Notes: generated by a model from the sequence alone, not told the origin. Positions 36,502 to 45,346 are shown, numbered from the stretch's first letter. The stretch is 64,000 nt of DNA from Roseococcus suduntuyensis (GCF_014196305.1 NZ_JACIDJ010000009.1:55936-119935), one strand, 5' to 3'. Numbers and translations: made by a program.

Positions 36502-37509
36502 ATGGCGCAGCGCCCCCTGGCGGCGATGCCCCGCCGCATCCCCGCCGCGCCTGCCGCGCGGGGCAGGCTGGTCGTCACCGGCGACATCACCTGCCTGACC
36601 CGCGCGCGCCCCTTCGCGGCCAGGGGCAAGGCCACGCCGCTCTGGCTGCGCCTGCCGGCCGCGGGGGATGCGGCGTTCCCGCCGGCGCCACTCACCCTCA
36701 CGCTGCACACGGAGGATGGCCCCTGGGAGGTGCCCCTGCGTCGCCTGCCGGTGGAATTCCTGCGCCGTCCCGACCAGCGCGCCGCCATGGGCGAGGCCGT
36801 GGCCCAGGGCCCGGCGGCGCTGTGGGAATTCTGCGCGCACCACCCGCCGACGCTGCACGCCATCCTGCACGGTTTCGCGGATGCGGCCTGGCCCCGATCC
36901 TCGCGCGCCGCGCCATTCTTCGGCGCCGAGGCCTACGCGCTGGAGCGCGACGGGCGCCAGCTCTGGTGCCGGCTGCACCTGCACCCCCTGCCCGGGGACG
37001 GGGAAGGGGAAGGGGAGGGGGAGGGAGAACGGCTGGACCCGCGCGCCCTGTTCGGCGCCTTGACCCCGGAGGCGCCCGCGCGCTGGCGGCTCTGCGTGCA
37101 GATCATGTCCGAGGCCGAGGCGCGTGAGGCCCCCTTCGACGCCTTCGACGCCACGCACCTCTGGCCCACGGTGCGCTGGCCGCTGATCGAGGTGGGAATC
37201 ATCGCGCTGGAGGGGCGGCTGGACATCGCGCCACGCCTCGCCGCCCAGCCTGCCTTGCCCGGCATCGCGCTCGCCCCCCGCGCGCCACGGCGGCCCGGCG
37301 CGGGGGAGCCGCCCGCCGGCCCCTTCTACCGCGGCCTGGAGGGCGCCGAACGCGCAAGGCTGATGGACCGCCTGGCCACCGCCCTGCATGGCCTGCCGGA
37401 GGCGACCACGCGCCGGCTGCTGGACCTCTGCACCGCGGCGGATGCCGAACTGGGCGCGGGGCTGCTGCGCCGCCTGCGGCCGCGCCCCTTCCTGTGGGCG
37501 GCGGAGTAG
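36502..37509 (+). CDS. Catalase-fold protein, probably lacking catalase activity
   Basis: 335 aa. Several segments align with heme catalases: VTGDITCLTRARPF and TPLWLRLP (catalase VTHDIT...TPVFVRFS), HTEDGPWEVPLRRLPVEF, LWEFCAHHPPTLHAIL, and WRLCVQIMSEAEA then FDATHLWPTVRWPLIEVG (catalase FDLTKVWPHKDYPLIEVG). The distal His of VHAxGxxAxG is replaced (RRIPAAPAARG, Pro14), the catalytic Asn of GNNTP is replaced (LRRLP, Arg80/81), and the proximal RxxxY heme motif is not evident (GPFYRGLEG). The frame is intact, with a good GGGAGG site before the ATG, so it is a gene rather than debris. An Asp/Gly/Glu repeat (165-176) is coded by a G-rich tract. Divergent from oxyR. Confidence 0.75.
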   Translation: MAQRPLAAMPRRIPAAPAARGRLVVTGDITCLTRARPFAARGKATPLWLRLPAAGDAAFPPAPLTLTLHTEDGPWEVPLRRLPVEFLRRPDQRAAMGEAVAQGPAALWEFCAHHPPTLHAILHGFADAAWPRSSRAAPFFGAEAYALERDGRQLWCRLHLHPLPGDGEGEGEGEGERLDPRALFGALTPEAPARWRLCVQIMSEAEAREAPFDAFDATHLWPTVRWPLIEVGIIALEGRLDIAPRLAAQPALPGIALAPRAPRRPGAGEPPAGPFYRGLEGAERARLMDRLATALHGLPEATTRRLLDLCTAADAELGAGLLRRLRPRPFLWAAE

Positions 37510-37603
37510 CGCCTTTTACAACCCGCGGCTGTGGTGCCGAATAAGCTTGCACCCACCGTCCGGGTTTCGCTTCCATGACGCTCGATCGAATGGAGGCCTG
37601 CTC

Positions 37604-38320
37604 ATGCACCGGCGTTCCCTTCTCACCACGGGTCTGTCCACTGGCGCGGCCCTGGCCTTGCCTGGGGCGGCCTTGCCCCGCCCCGCCCGCGCCGCCGAGC
37701 CCGTGGACGTGCTGCTGGTGCTGGCCGTGGATGTCTCGCGCTCCATCGACGAGGAGGAGGCCCGGCTGCAACGCGAGGGCTACCGCGAGGCGCTGGGCGA
37801 CCCGCGCGTGGTGGAGGCCATCGGCCGCGGCATGATCGGCGCCATCGCCGTCGCCTATGTCGAATGGGCGGGCATCGAGTATCAGCGCCTGATCCTGCCA
37901 TGGATGCGCATCGGGACCCAGGCCGATGCCGACCGCTGGGTGGACGCGCTGGCCGAGGCGCCGCGCAACTCGATTTCCTGGACCTCGATCTCGGGCGCGA
38001 TCGACTTCTCGCGCCGCGTGCTGGCCGAGGCGCCCTTCGAGGGCACGCGCCGCGTCATTGATGTCTCGGGCGACGGGGTGAACAATTCCGGGCGCCCCTC
38101 GGAACTGGCGCGGGACGAGGCGGTGGCCGAGGGCATCGTCATCAACGGCCTGCCCATCGTGAACGACCGGCCCACCTTCGGCCGGATGCCGCCCATGCCG
38201 CTCGATCAGTATTTCGCGCAGCACGTGATCGGGGGCCCCGGCGCCTTCATGATCGTGGCCGAGGATTTCAACGTCTTCGCCCAGGCCGTGCGCCGCAAGC
38301 TGATCCGCGAGATCGCCTGA
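37604..38320 (+). CDS. Secreted DUF1194 (von Willebrand factor A-like) protein
   Basis: 238 aa. It has a signal peptide starting MHRRSLL and ending near RPARA-AEP (residue 30). The rest matches DUF1194, a vWFA-like fold with the metal-site motif DVSRS (Asp43, Ser45, Ser47), ISWTSISGAIDFS as the second loop and VIDVSGDGVNNSGR as the third. A GGAGG site lies 8 bases before the ATG at 37604. The function is unknown; such domains bind proteins through a divalent metal. It follows the catalase-like gene by 94 bases on the same strand. Confidence 0.85.
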   Translation: MHRRSLLTTGLSTGAALALPGAALPRPARAAEPVDVLLVLAVDVSRSIDEEEARLQREGYREALGDPRVVEAIGRGMIGAIAVAYVEWAGIEYQRLILPWMRIGTQADADRWVDALAEAPRNSISWTSISGAIDFSRRVLAEAPFEGTRRVIDVSGDGVNNSGRPSELARDEAVAEGIVINGLPIVNDRPTFGRMPPMPLDQYFAQHVIGGPGAFMIVAEDFNVFAQAVRRKLIREIA

Positions 38321-38382
38321 GTCCTGAATCTCGAACCGGACTTCGGCTTGACGGCGCGCGCGGGGCGGCCGGATATGGCGGC

Positions 38383-39453
38383 ATGGACGCAGAGACCGGC
38401 GCCGGCGCGCCCCCCCGGCTGAGCCGCGCCCTCGTGCGCTGGACCTACCGCTTCGCGCTGGGCCGCGAGCCCGAGAGCGAAGCGGTGCTGGCCGCCTGGG
38501 CCGACAGCGACGATTTCACCGGCCTGCGCGAGGGCGTGCTGAGCAGCTCCGAATTCGTCACCCACGCGCTGGGCGGCTTCGTGGAGCGCGGCGGCTGGAC
38601 GCTCGGCCCCGTGACGCCCGAGGCGGTGGCGGCGCTGCTGGCGCTGCGCGATGGCGTGCAGCCGGCACCCGATGACGTGGCGGCCACCCGCGCCGCCTGC
38701 GCGGACCTGCGCCGCCTGCGCCGCCTGCTGCTGGAGGCGCCGGAAATCCTCGCCCGGCTGCCCGCCCTGCCGGCACCCGCGGAGCGTGCCTTGCACCTGG
38801 CGGGCCGCCGCTTCGCCCTGCGCGCCCCCGCCGATGCCCCCGGCATGGCCGATTTCCCGGGCGCGGCGCCGCTGTTGGCGCGACTGTTGCGCGCCGCCCT
38901 GCCCGAGGGCGGTGAGGGCGCCGTGATCCTGGACGACGGGGCGGGCATCGGGCTTTCGCTGCTGGGCCTTGCCGCCGGCGCGCCCGGCCATGCCGCGCTG
39001 CTGGGCTTCGAGGCCGATCTGCACGCGGCCGCGCTGCTCTCGGCCCATATCGCGGCCAATGACCTGCCGCGCGCGCGGGCCATGGCCGTGCCGCTGGATG
39101 ACCCCGAGGCATTGCTGGCGCGGGAAGGGCTCTCGCGCCTCGACGTGCTGCGCCTGGCGGGGCCGGGGGTGGGCGCGCGGCTGGCCGCCTGGGCGCCCGC
39201 CCTGGCCGCGCGCGGCACGCTGCTGGTGGTGGAATTCGACCTGGCCGAGGCGTTGGCCGACCCTGCCACCCACCCCCGCGCCGTCATCGAGGCCTGGCGC
39301 GGGCTCTACCCCCAGGCCACCGCCTTCACCCCGGGCGGCGAGGCTTATGGGCTGGAGGAGGAGGGCGCCGTCACCCGCTTCCTTCTGGGGGCGCTGGCGC
39401 GGCGCGCCACCCTGGTGCTTTCCACCGAGGCCGGCTTGCGGGCGGGTTTCTAG
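38383..39453 (+). CDS. Degenerate FkbM-type methyltransferase-like protein
   Basis: 356 aa. The N-terminus (RWTYRFALGREPESEAVLAA, then LREGVLSSSEF) resembles the DUF4214-like segment found in front of glycan-modifying enzymes. The C-terminal half follows the FkbM methyltransferase layout: VILDDGAGIGLSLLGLA for the SAM loop, LLGFEADLHAAALL for the acidic strand, and a final TLLVVEFDLAEAL. The usual KIDVEG motif is replaced by RLAGPGVG, so activity is doubtful. The start (ATG 38383) has no strong ribosome-binding site. Similar FkbM proteins act on extracellular polysaccharides. Confidence 0.6.
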   Translation: MDAETGAGAPPRLSRALVRWTYRFALGREPESEAVLAAWADSDDFTGLREGVLSSSEFVTHALGGFVERGGWTLGPVTPEAVAALLALRDGVQPAPDDVAATRAACADLRRLRRLLLEAPEILARLPALPAPAERALHLAGRRFALRAPADAPGMADFPGAAPLLARLLRAALPEGGEGAVILDDGAGIGLSLLGLAAGAPGHAALLGFEADLHAAALLSAHIAANDLPRARAMAVPLDDPEALLAREGLSRLDVLRLAGPGVGARLAAWAPALAARGTLLVVEFDLAEALADPATHPRAVIEAWRGLYPQATAFTPGGEAYGLEEEGAVTRFLLGALARRATLVLSTEAGLRAGF

Positions 39454-39462
39454 AGCAACATC

Positions 39463-39486
39463 CGACCGGATGGACCCATCCGGTCG
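39463..39486. terminator. Bidirectional hairpin between convergent genes
   Basis: Perfect 11-bp arms, CGACCGGATGG at 39463-39473 and its complement at 39476-39486, centred in the 43-base gap between the FkbM-like gene (plus) and a Bug-protein gene (minus). It would work for both strands. Confidence 0.7.
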
Positions 39487-39496
39487 CTGCTTTGGC

Positions 39497-40465
39497 TCAC
39501 CCCGCCGCGCGGATCACCGGCGTCCAGCGCGCCTGTTCGGCCGCCACCCAGCCCGCGAGCTGCGGCTGGGCCACCCTTTCCGCGCGCACGAAGGCGGCCG
39601 CGTTCATCCGGTTCACGATGTCAGCCTCGTCCAGGATGGTGTTGATGGCGGCATGCAGCCGCTCCGCGATGGCGGGCGAGACGCCGGCGGGGGCGCAGAG
39701 CATGAACCAGTTCAGGCTGACCACATTGGGGAAGCCCGCCTCGGCCGCGGTCGGCACGTCGGGCAGGGTGGCCGCGCGCGTGGCGGAGGAGACGGCGAGG
39801 CCGCGCAGCGTGCCGCCCCGCACCGCCGCCACATTGCCCGCCGCCGTATCCCACAGCGAGATGGTGGTGTTGCCCAGCACGGCCGCCTGCGCCTCGGGCG
39901 CGCCGCGGAAGGGCACATGGACCATGCGCGCATCCGCCTGCATGCCGAACAGCGTACCCGTCAGGTGGCCCATGGAGCCGATGCCGGAGGAGCCGAAATT
40001 CATCGCCTCCGGCGCGCGGCGGGCGGCTGCGGCGTATTGGGCGAGGTTGGTGATGGGGCTGTCGGCCTTCACGGCGCAAAGGATGGGCGCGCCGGCCATG
40101 AGCGAGATGTAGGTGAAGCTGCGCGCGCTGTCATAGGCGAAGGCGCCGCCCGACTGCATCTGCGGCAGCAGCACCAGGGGCCCCGGGGTGGTGACCAGCA
40201 GCGAATAGCCGTCGGCCGGCTGGTTGGCCGCGAAGCCCACGCCCACCGCGCCGCCGCCGCCCGCGCGGTTGTCCACGGTGAAGGGCTGGTTGAACATCTG
40301 CTCGAGACGCTGGGCCACCGGCCGCACCATGATGTCGGAGGCGCCGCCAGCGGTGAACGGGATGGTGATGCGGACGGGCCGCGTGGGCCAGGCCGGCTGG
40401 GCGGCGACGAGGGCGGGGGTGGCCAGCAGCGGGGCAGCGGCCAGGAGGGTGCGACGGTTCATCAT
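39497..40465 (-). CDS. Bug-family periplasmic binding protein
   Basis: 322 aa. A signal peptide (MMNRRTLLAAAPLLATPALVAAQ split at residue 23) is followed by VRITIPFTAGGASDIMVRPVAQRL and VDNRAGGGGAVGVGFAANQPADG, the two loops typical of TctC/Bug solute receptors. The start is one of two adjacent ATG codons (40465 or 40462). No TctA or TctB genes are near. The ligand is unknown. It is separated from the upstream ymdB gene by 120 bases without clear features. Confidence 0.89.
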   Translation of the reverse strand: MMNRRTLLAAAPLLATPALVAAQPAWPTRPVRITIPFTAGGASDIMVRPVAQRLEQMFNQPFTVDNRAGGGGAVGVGFAANQPADGYSLLVTTPGPLVLLPQMQSGGAFAYDSARSFTYISLMAGAPILCAVKADSPITNLAQYAAAARRAPEAMNFGSSGIGSMGHLTGTLFGMQADARMVHVPFRGAPEAQAAVLGNTTISLWDTAAGNVAAVRGGTLRGLAVSSATRAATLPDVPTAAEAGFPNVVSLNWFMLCAPAGVSPAIAERLHAAINTILDEADIVNRMNAAAFVRAERVAQPQLAGWVAAEQARWTPVIRAAG

Positions 40466-40585
40466 GCGCCCGGCCTTGCAAAAAGCGTGCAAGCGGCGTG
40501 GGGCGAGACGATGCGCGGATTTCGTGCCGGCGCCCCCCGCACAGCCCGCCCAGCGCGTCGGCAGGCTGCGCGCGCCGTGGGCAGT

Positions 40586-41401
40586 TCAGGCGGCGGGTAT
40601 GATGGGGCTGAGGCGCCCGCCCATCCGCAGCGGCTCCGCCCGCCGGGCCAGCCCCGTGGCGTCCTGCGTCTCGACGAAGAGGCCGCAGAGCGTGGCCTCG
40701 CCCTCGGCCGGCGCCAGCCGCTCGCCGGGCATCTTGCGCCAGAAGCGTAGCGAGGCGCCGCCCTTTCCCATGCCGATCACGCTGTCATAGTCGCCGCACA
40801 TGCCCGCATCGGTCTGGTAGGCGGTGCCGCCGGGCAGGATCTGGTGGTCGGCGGTCGGCACATGGGTGTGGGTGCCGACGACGAGGCTCACCAGCCCGTC
40901 GAAGGAATGGCCGAAGGCCTGTTTCTCGCTCGTCGCCTCGGCATGCACGTCAATGATGGCGGCCTGGATGGTCTGGCCGAGCTTGTGCTTCGCCAGCTCC
41001 GCCTGGACCGCGCGGAAGGGGTCGTCCAGCGGGTCCATGAAGAGGCGGCCCATCACGTTCACCACCAGGGCGCGCCGGTTGCCTGGCACCTCCACCACCA
41101 CGGCTCCCTGGCCCGGCGTGCCGGGGGGGAAGTTGATGGGGCGGATGACGCGGCGCTCCTCCTCCAGGTAGGGGATGATCTCGCGCCGGTCCCAGGCGTG
41201 GTTGCCCAGCGTGATGACATCGGCGCCGGCGGCCAGGAAGGCGCGCGCCATGTCGGGCGCCAGGCCGAAGCCGTGGCTCGCGTTCTCGCCATTCACCACC
41301 ACGAGGTCGAGCGCCAGCTTCGCGCGCAGCCCCGGCAATTCGCGCACCAGCGCGTCGCGCCCCGAACGGCCCACCACATCCCCGAGAAAGAGCAGCCTCA
41401 T
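40586..41401 (-). CDS. YmdB-type metallophosphoesterase (TIGR00282)
   Basis: 271 aa. It starts MRLLFLGDVVGRSGRDAL; the metal site is built from Asp in LGDVVG, Glu/Asn in VVNGENASHG, Asn/His in LGNHAWD, and His residues in DVHAEATSE and VVGTHTHVPTAD. This is the 2',3'-cyclic-nucleotide phosphodiesterase family of YmdB, which in Bacillus influences biofilm formation and mRNA fate. The ATG at 41401 fits the family N-terminus exactly. Last gene of a minus-strand run with fau, a DUF4334 gene and an ABC1 kinase gene. Confidence 0.9.
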   Translation of the reverse strand: MRLLFLGDVVGRSGRDALVRELPGLRAKLALDLVVVNGENASHGFGLAPDMARAFLAAGADVITLGNHAWDRREIIPYLEEERRVIRPINFPPGTPGQGAVVVEVPGNRRALVVNVMGRLFMDPLDDPFRAVQAELAKHKLGQTIQAAIIDVHAEATSEKQAFGHSFDGLVSLVVGTHTHVPTADHQILPGGTAYQTDAGMCGDYDSVIGMGKGGASLRFWRKMPGERLAPAEGEATLCGLFVETQDATGLARRAEPLRMGGRLSPIIPAA

Positions 41402-41486
41402 GCGCGGGGGCCGGTGGCGGGGGCGGGTCTGGAATCGGGCATGCGGTGTTCTGGCCGCCGCCCGCGGGCCGCGCAAGAGCGTGCCG

Positions 41487-43007
41487 TCATCGCAGGAAGA
41501 TGGCCGCGGCCAGCAGCGCCGCGCCGGCCAGGATGGCGCCCGCGATCCAACGCCCCGCCGCGCGGATGGCGTCGGGCTGGGCCGTGGGCGGGAGGGCCTC
41601 GGCGGGCTCGGCCTCTAGCCGGCGCAGCGTGGCGCGCAGCAGGCGGGGCGCGTCCTCGCTGACCCGCCCCAGCTCCCAGGCCAGGGATTGCAGGATGGGC
41701 CACCAGCGCTCCGGCGAGAGGCGCGCGCGGGCGATCCGCAGCGTGGCGCGGCGCATGGCGTCCGACAGGTCGAAGCCGGGCGCGATGCGCGTCACCACGC
41801 CATCCAGCGTCACCATCGCCTTGAAGGCCAGCAGCAGGTCGGGCGGGAGGGTGACGCCCTCCTCGCGCAGCAGCGGCAGGAAGTCGGCCACCATGTCGGC
41901 CAGCACCACGCGCCCGCCGCCATGGCGCGCCACCAGCCGGTCCGCCACGGCGCGCAGCCGGGCGCGGGGCACCTCCCCACCTTCGGACCAGGCGGCGAGC
42001 ACATCGGCCAGCAGCGCGGGGTCGCCCGCCGCGAGGGATTGCACGAAGCCGATGAACTCCTCCCGCCGCTTGGGCGAGACATGGCCGATCATCCCCATGT
42101 CCAGCAGCGCGATGCGGTTGCCGGGCAGGCAGAGCATGTTCCCCGGGTGCGGGTCGCCATGGAAGCGGCCATGGATGAGTACCATGTCGAGCACGATGTC
42201 GGCGCCCAGCGCGGCGATGGCTTCAGGATCAATGCCGGCCGCGCGCAGCGTGTCGCCATCGCGCGGCGGGATGCCGGCGATGTGGTCCATCACCAGCAGC
42301 GTTTCCGAACTCCAGGCCCAATGGATCTCGGGCAGCACCACGCGCGCATCGCCCGTGAAATCAGCGCGCAGGCGGTCGGCGTTGCGGCCCTCCTGCGTGA
42401 AGTCGAGTTCCGCCAGGATCGCATCGGCCAATTGGCGCGTCAGGGCCACGGGGCCGAAGCGACGGGCCTCGGCGCTGGTCGTCTCCAGCGCGGCGGCGAG
42501 CTGCGCCATCAGCCGCAGGTCGGATTCCACACGCGGGCGAATGCCGGGGCGACGGATCTTGAGCACCACCTCGCGGCCATCCCGCAGGCGGGCGCGGTGC
42601 ACCTGCGCCATGGAGGCGGCGGCCAGCGGCGTGGTGTCGATGCTGGCGAAGGCTTCTTCCGGCGGCTGGCCCAGTGCCGCCTCCACCGCGGGGCGCAATT
42701 CCTCGAAGGGCAGGGTGGGGGCGTGGCTGTGCAGCCGCTCCAGCTCCTGCGTCCATTCGGGCGGCAGCAGGTCGCCGCGCATGGCCAGGATCTGGCCGAG
42801 CTTCACATAGGTGGGCCCCAGCGCCTCCAGCGCCAGGCGCGTGCGGACGGGCAGGGTTCGCGTCTCGCCCGGCGCGCCCTCGGAAGCGGCGCCGCGTTCC
42901 AGGCCTAGACGTGCCAGCAGCACGCCCAGTCCGAAGCGCGAGGCGATGCCCACCACCTCCTGCAACCGCGCGCGGTCACGCCGGGAGAGCAGCAGCGAGC
43001 CGATCAT
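41487..43007 (-). CDS. ABC1/UbiB-family atypical kinase
   Basis: 506 aa. ABC1 signatures are all present: KxGQ in YVKLGQILAMRGDLLP (69-72), the Ala-rich loop AAASMAQVHRA, Lys150 in VVLKIRRPG, DPHPGN in HGRFHGDPHPGNML and LLDMGMIG. One hydrophobic segment (WIAGAILAGAALLAAAIFL) ends the protein. UbiB members support ubiquinone synthesis and lipid traffic. This one is not next to ubiE and has an atypical N-terminus, so it may be a paralogue rather than the housekeeping UbiB. It follows the DUF4334 gene by 7 bases. Confidence 0.88.
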   Translation of the reverse strand: MIGSLLLSRRDRARLQEVVGIASRFGLGVLLARLGLERGAASEGAPGETRTLPVRTRLALEALGPTYVKLGQILAMRGDLLPPEWTQELERLHSHAPTLPFEELRPAVEAALGQPPEEAFASIDTTPLAAASMAQVHRARLRDGREVVLKIRRPGIRPRVESDLRLMAQLAAALETTSAEARRFGPVALTRQLADAILAELDFTQEGRNADRLRADFTGDARVVLPEIHWAWSSETLLVMDHIAGIPPRDGDTLRAAGIDPEAIAALGADIVLDMVLIHGRFHGDPHPGNMLCLPGNRIALLDMGMIGHVSPKRREEFIGFVQSLAAGDPALLADVLAAWSEGGEVPRARLRAVADRLVARHGGGRVVLADMVADFLPLLREEGVTLPPDLLLAFKAMVTLDGVVTRIAPGFDLSDAMRRATLRIARARLSPERWWPILQSLAWELGRVSEDAPRLLRATLRRLEAEPAEALPPTAQPDAIRAAGRWIAGAILAGAALLAAAIFLR

Positions 43008-43014
43008 GGCGTGG

Positions 43015-43566
43015 TCACAGTTCGAGCCTTGGCCCGTTCTCGTCGCGCTCCAGCACGAAGGCATAGGGGTGGGGCATGCCGCGCATGTCCATCAGGCCGA
43101 GCACCGTGTTCGCGTCCACGCGGGCGAAGTGGTCCATGACGGCAATCTGGTCGTAGATCATGGTCGCGGTCGGGCGGCCGCGATATTCCACCATCCGCAG
43201 CCGCGCCCGGGGCTCGCGCGTGCGCAGCAGCAGGCGCGAGGCCGCGACCACCCGCGCCAGCCGCGCCGCCCGCGGCACCCACCCCGCCAGCGAGAGCGGC
43301 AGCCGCCCGGGGTCCATGGCGAAGACCTCCGTGCGGTCCTGGTTGTGCATGAGCAGGGGATGGACCTCCTCCGCGCTGGTGAAGAGCTTGCCATACCAGC
43401 CCGAGGCCTCCAGCAGCCCGTCCATGGGGTGGCCGGTCGTGATCTCGAAGCCCTTCCAGCGGCCCAGCATGTCCTCGGCTGCCACCGGCGCCAGCGCGTC
43501 GAAGAGGGCGGGCAAGGCGGCGGGCGTGGCGCGGCGTTCGCGCAGAATTTCGGCGATGTCCGGCAT
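43015..43566 (-). CDS. GXWXG/DUF4334 domain protein
   Basis: 183 aa. The N-terminal GXWXG domain is seen in DMLGRWKGFEITTGHPMDGLL (split about residues 32-52, with G-x-W-x-G at GRWKG) and ASGWYGKLF. The C-terminal DUF4334 domain includes ATMIYDQIAVMDHFARVD and VLGLMDMRGMPHPYAF. The fold is thought to be lipocalin-like, binding a small hydrophobic ligand; no function is established. A GGAGAC site precedes the ATG. It sits between fau and the ABC1 kinase with short gaps, so an operon is likely. Confidence 0.82.
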   Translation of the reverse strand: MPDIAEILRERRATPAALPALFDALAPVAAEDMLGRWKGFEITTGHPMDGLLEASGWYGKLFTSAEEVHPLLMHNQDRTEVFAMDPGRLPLSLAGWVPRAARLARVVAASRLLLRTREPRARLRMVEYRGRPTATMIYDQIAVMDHFARVDANTVLGLMDMRGMPHPYAFVLERDENGPRLEL

Positions 43567-43626
43567 GGGGTGTCTCCTGGCTGCCCTCCATCAAGCCTGT
43601 CCCGGCGGGTGGGTTGCAGCCGGCGG

Positions 43627-44175
43627 TCACGCCCCGGTTCGCAGCAGCCCCGCCTCGGTGGCGATGGCCGGCAGGCGGATGTCGTGCGGGCCGGTGGGCA
43701 GATGCGGCACTTCCTGGAAGGCATAGGCGATGCCGATGCAGGTGGCGCCAGGCAGGGCGGCCAGGGTGCGGTCGTAATAGCCGCCACCATAGCCGAGCCT
43801 GGCGCCCGTCCGGTCGAAGGCCAGCAGCGGCACGGCCAGCCAGTCGGGCGTGAGGGTGGCTCCCTCTGCCGGGAATTGCGTGCCGAGCGGGCCGCGCGCC
43901 ATGGGCGCGCCGGGCGCCCAGGCGCGGAATTGCAAGGGCTGGCCGCGCGGGGGCGTCAAGGGCAGGGCGAGTGTATGGCCGCGCGCGTGCAGCGCCTCCA
44001 GCAGCGGGCGAATGTCGGGTTCGCTGCCCATGGGCCAGAAGCCCGCCACCACGGCGCCGGGCGGCGGCGGCGCCTCGGCCAGGATATGGGCCGTGATGCG
44101 CGCGCCCAGCGCCGGGTCCGCGGCGGCGCGGCGGGCCAGGGCCTCGCGGCGCAGGGCAGCCTTCGCGGTGTCCAT
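43627..44175 (-). CDS. fau: 5-formyltetrahydrofolate cyclo-ligase
   Basis: 182 aa. It converts 5-formyl-THF to 5,10-methenyl-THF with ATP. The N-terminal KAALRREALARRAA helix and the C-terminal GARLGYGGGYYDRTLA, which binds phosphate and magnesium, identify the family. Either ATG at 44178 or 44175 can start it. Divergent from the dehydrogenase gene (about 155 bases, no clear RNA gene seen). In alphaproteobacteria fau often neighbours ymdB; here two genes intervene. Confidence 0.93.
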   Translation of the reverse strand: MDTAKAALRREALARRAAADPALGARITAHILAEAPPPPGAVVAGFWPMGSEPDIRPLLEALHARGHTLALPLTPPRGQPLQFRAWAPGAPMARGPLGTQFPAEGATLTPDWLAVPLLAFDRTGARLGYGGGYYDRTLAALPGATCIGIAYAFQEVPHLPTGPHDIRLPAIATEAGLLRTGA

Positions 44176-44334
44176 CATCGGCCCGCGTCCGGCCGGCGGC
44201 GGGTGTTTCCAGGAATGCGGTTCATAGCCATGCGGCGAGGCTGCCGTAAAGCCCCGCACCCCGGCAAGGCCGGGCCGGATTTCCGGGAAGCGGCCACCCT
44301 GGTCCAAGCTGTTCCCATCCGAAGGGAGCGAAAC

Positions 44335-45267
44335 ATGCCTGAACAATCCTTGCCGCCCGGCCATGCGGTGGTGCTGGGCCTTGGCCTGATGGGCTGCGAC
44401 ATCGCGGCGATCTTCCTGGCCGGCGGCTGGCACGTGACGGCGGTGGAACCGCGCGAGGCCGCCTGGCCCGCGGCGCGCGAGCGCATGGCGCGCGCCGTCG
44501 CGCAACTGGGCGGGGCGGCCGCCGAGGCGAAGATCGCGGCCGCGCCCGACGCGGTGGACTACAGCGACGCGGCCGTCGTGATCGAGGCGGTGCCGGAGAA
44601 CCTGGCGATCAAGCGCGACATCTTCGCGCGGCTGGACCATCTGGTGCCGGCGGGCGTGCCCGTGGCCACCAACGCCTCGGGGCTGCGCGTCACCGACATC
44701 GCGGCCGGCTGCGCCACGCAAGCGCGCATGGCCAACCTGCACTTCTTCCTGCCCGCGCACCTCGTGCCCGGCGTGGAGGTGGTGCGGGGCGAACACACGG
44801 ACCCGGCGGTGTGCGAACGCCTCGCGGCCATCATGGCGGCGCTTGGCCGCAAGCCCATCATGGTGGCGCGCGACGTGCCGGGGTTCCTCGCCAACCGCCT
44901 CCAGCACGCGATGATGCGTGAGGCCTTCGCCGCGATCGAGGAAGGCCTCGCCTCGGCCGATGATGTGGACGCGGCGGTGCGCTACACCTTCGGCTTCCGC
45001 TACATCGCCGGCGGGCCGATCTTGCAGAAGGAGCTGGCGGGGCTGGAGACGCAACTCGCCGCCGCCAGTTCGATCTACCCTTCGCTCAACACTTCGCCCG
45101 AGCCATCGCCGGGGCTGCGCCGGCTGGTGGAGGCGGGCCACTACGGCGCCAAGACCGGCCAGGGCTTCCGCGACTGGCCGCCCGAGCGCGTCGCGCGGGA
45201 GCAGGCGCGCTACGAGGCGGCCCTCCAGGCGGCGCTCAGCGTGCTGCGCGAGGCCGATGCGGATTGA
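44335..45267 (+). CDS. 3-hydroxyacyl-CoA dehydrogenase family protein
   Basis: 310 aa single-domain-pair enzyme: NAD-binding Rossmann (VVLGLGLMGCDIAAIFLAGGWHVTAVEP, split near residues 12-39), IEAVPENLAIKRDIFARLD, the catalytic-His loop NLHFFLPAHLVPGVEVV, and the C-terminal dimer domain (DVPGFLANRLQHAMMREA). This is the length of stand-alone beta-hydroxyacid dehydrogenases (hydroxybutyryl-CoA, carnitine or gulonate type). An AAGGGAG site precedes the ATG at 44335. It is followed by a Bug receptor after 79 bases, perhaps for uptake of its substrate. Confidence 0.87.
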   Translation: MPEQSLPPGHAVVLGLGLMGCDIAAIFLAGGWHVTAVEPREAAWPAARERMARAVAQLGGAAAEAKIAAAPDAVDYSDAAVVIEAVPENLAIKRDIFARLDHLVPAGVPVATNASGLRVTDIAAGCATQARMANLHFFLPAHLVPGVEVVRGEHTDPAVCERLAAIMAALGRKPIMVARDVPGFLANRLQHAMMREAFAAIEEGLASADDVDAAVRYTFGFRYIAGGPILQKELAGLETQLAAASSIYPSLNTSPEPSPGLRRLVEAGHYGAKTGQGFRDWPPERVAREQARYEAALQAALSVLREADAD

Positions 45268-45346
45268 TGCAAACACGGCGCGGCTTGGCCTTGGCGGACA
45301 AGCGGGGATAGCATCCGGGCAACGACAACGAACCGGAGGAAACACG

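Noticed and set aside
36990..37035. Short tandem repeat in the catalase-like gene
   Set aside because: A simple G-rich repeat coding for alternating Gly/Glu; low complexity, not a mobile or CRISPR-type repeat.
44179..44334. 6S RNA gene near fau
   Set aside because: fau is often linked to 6S RNA, but this divergent gap shows no long bulged hairpin of the expected size.
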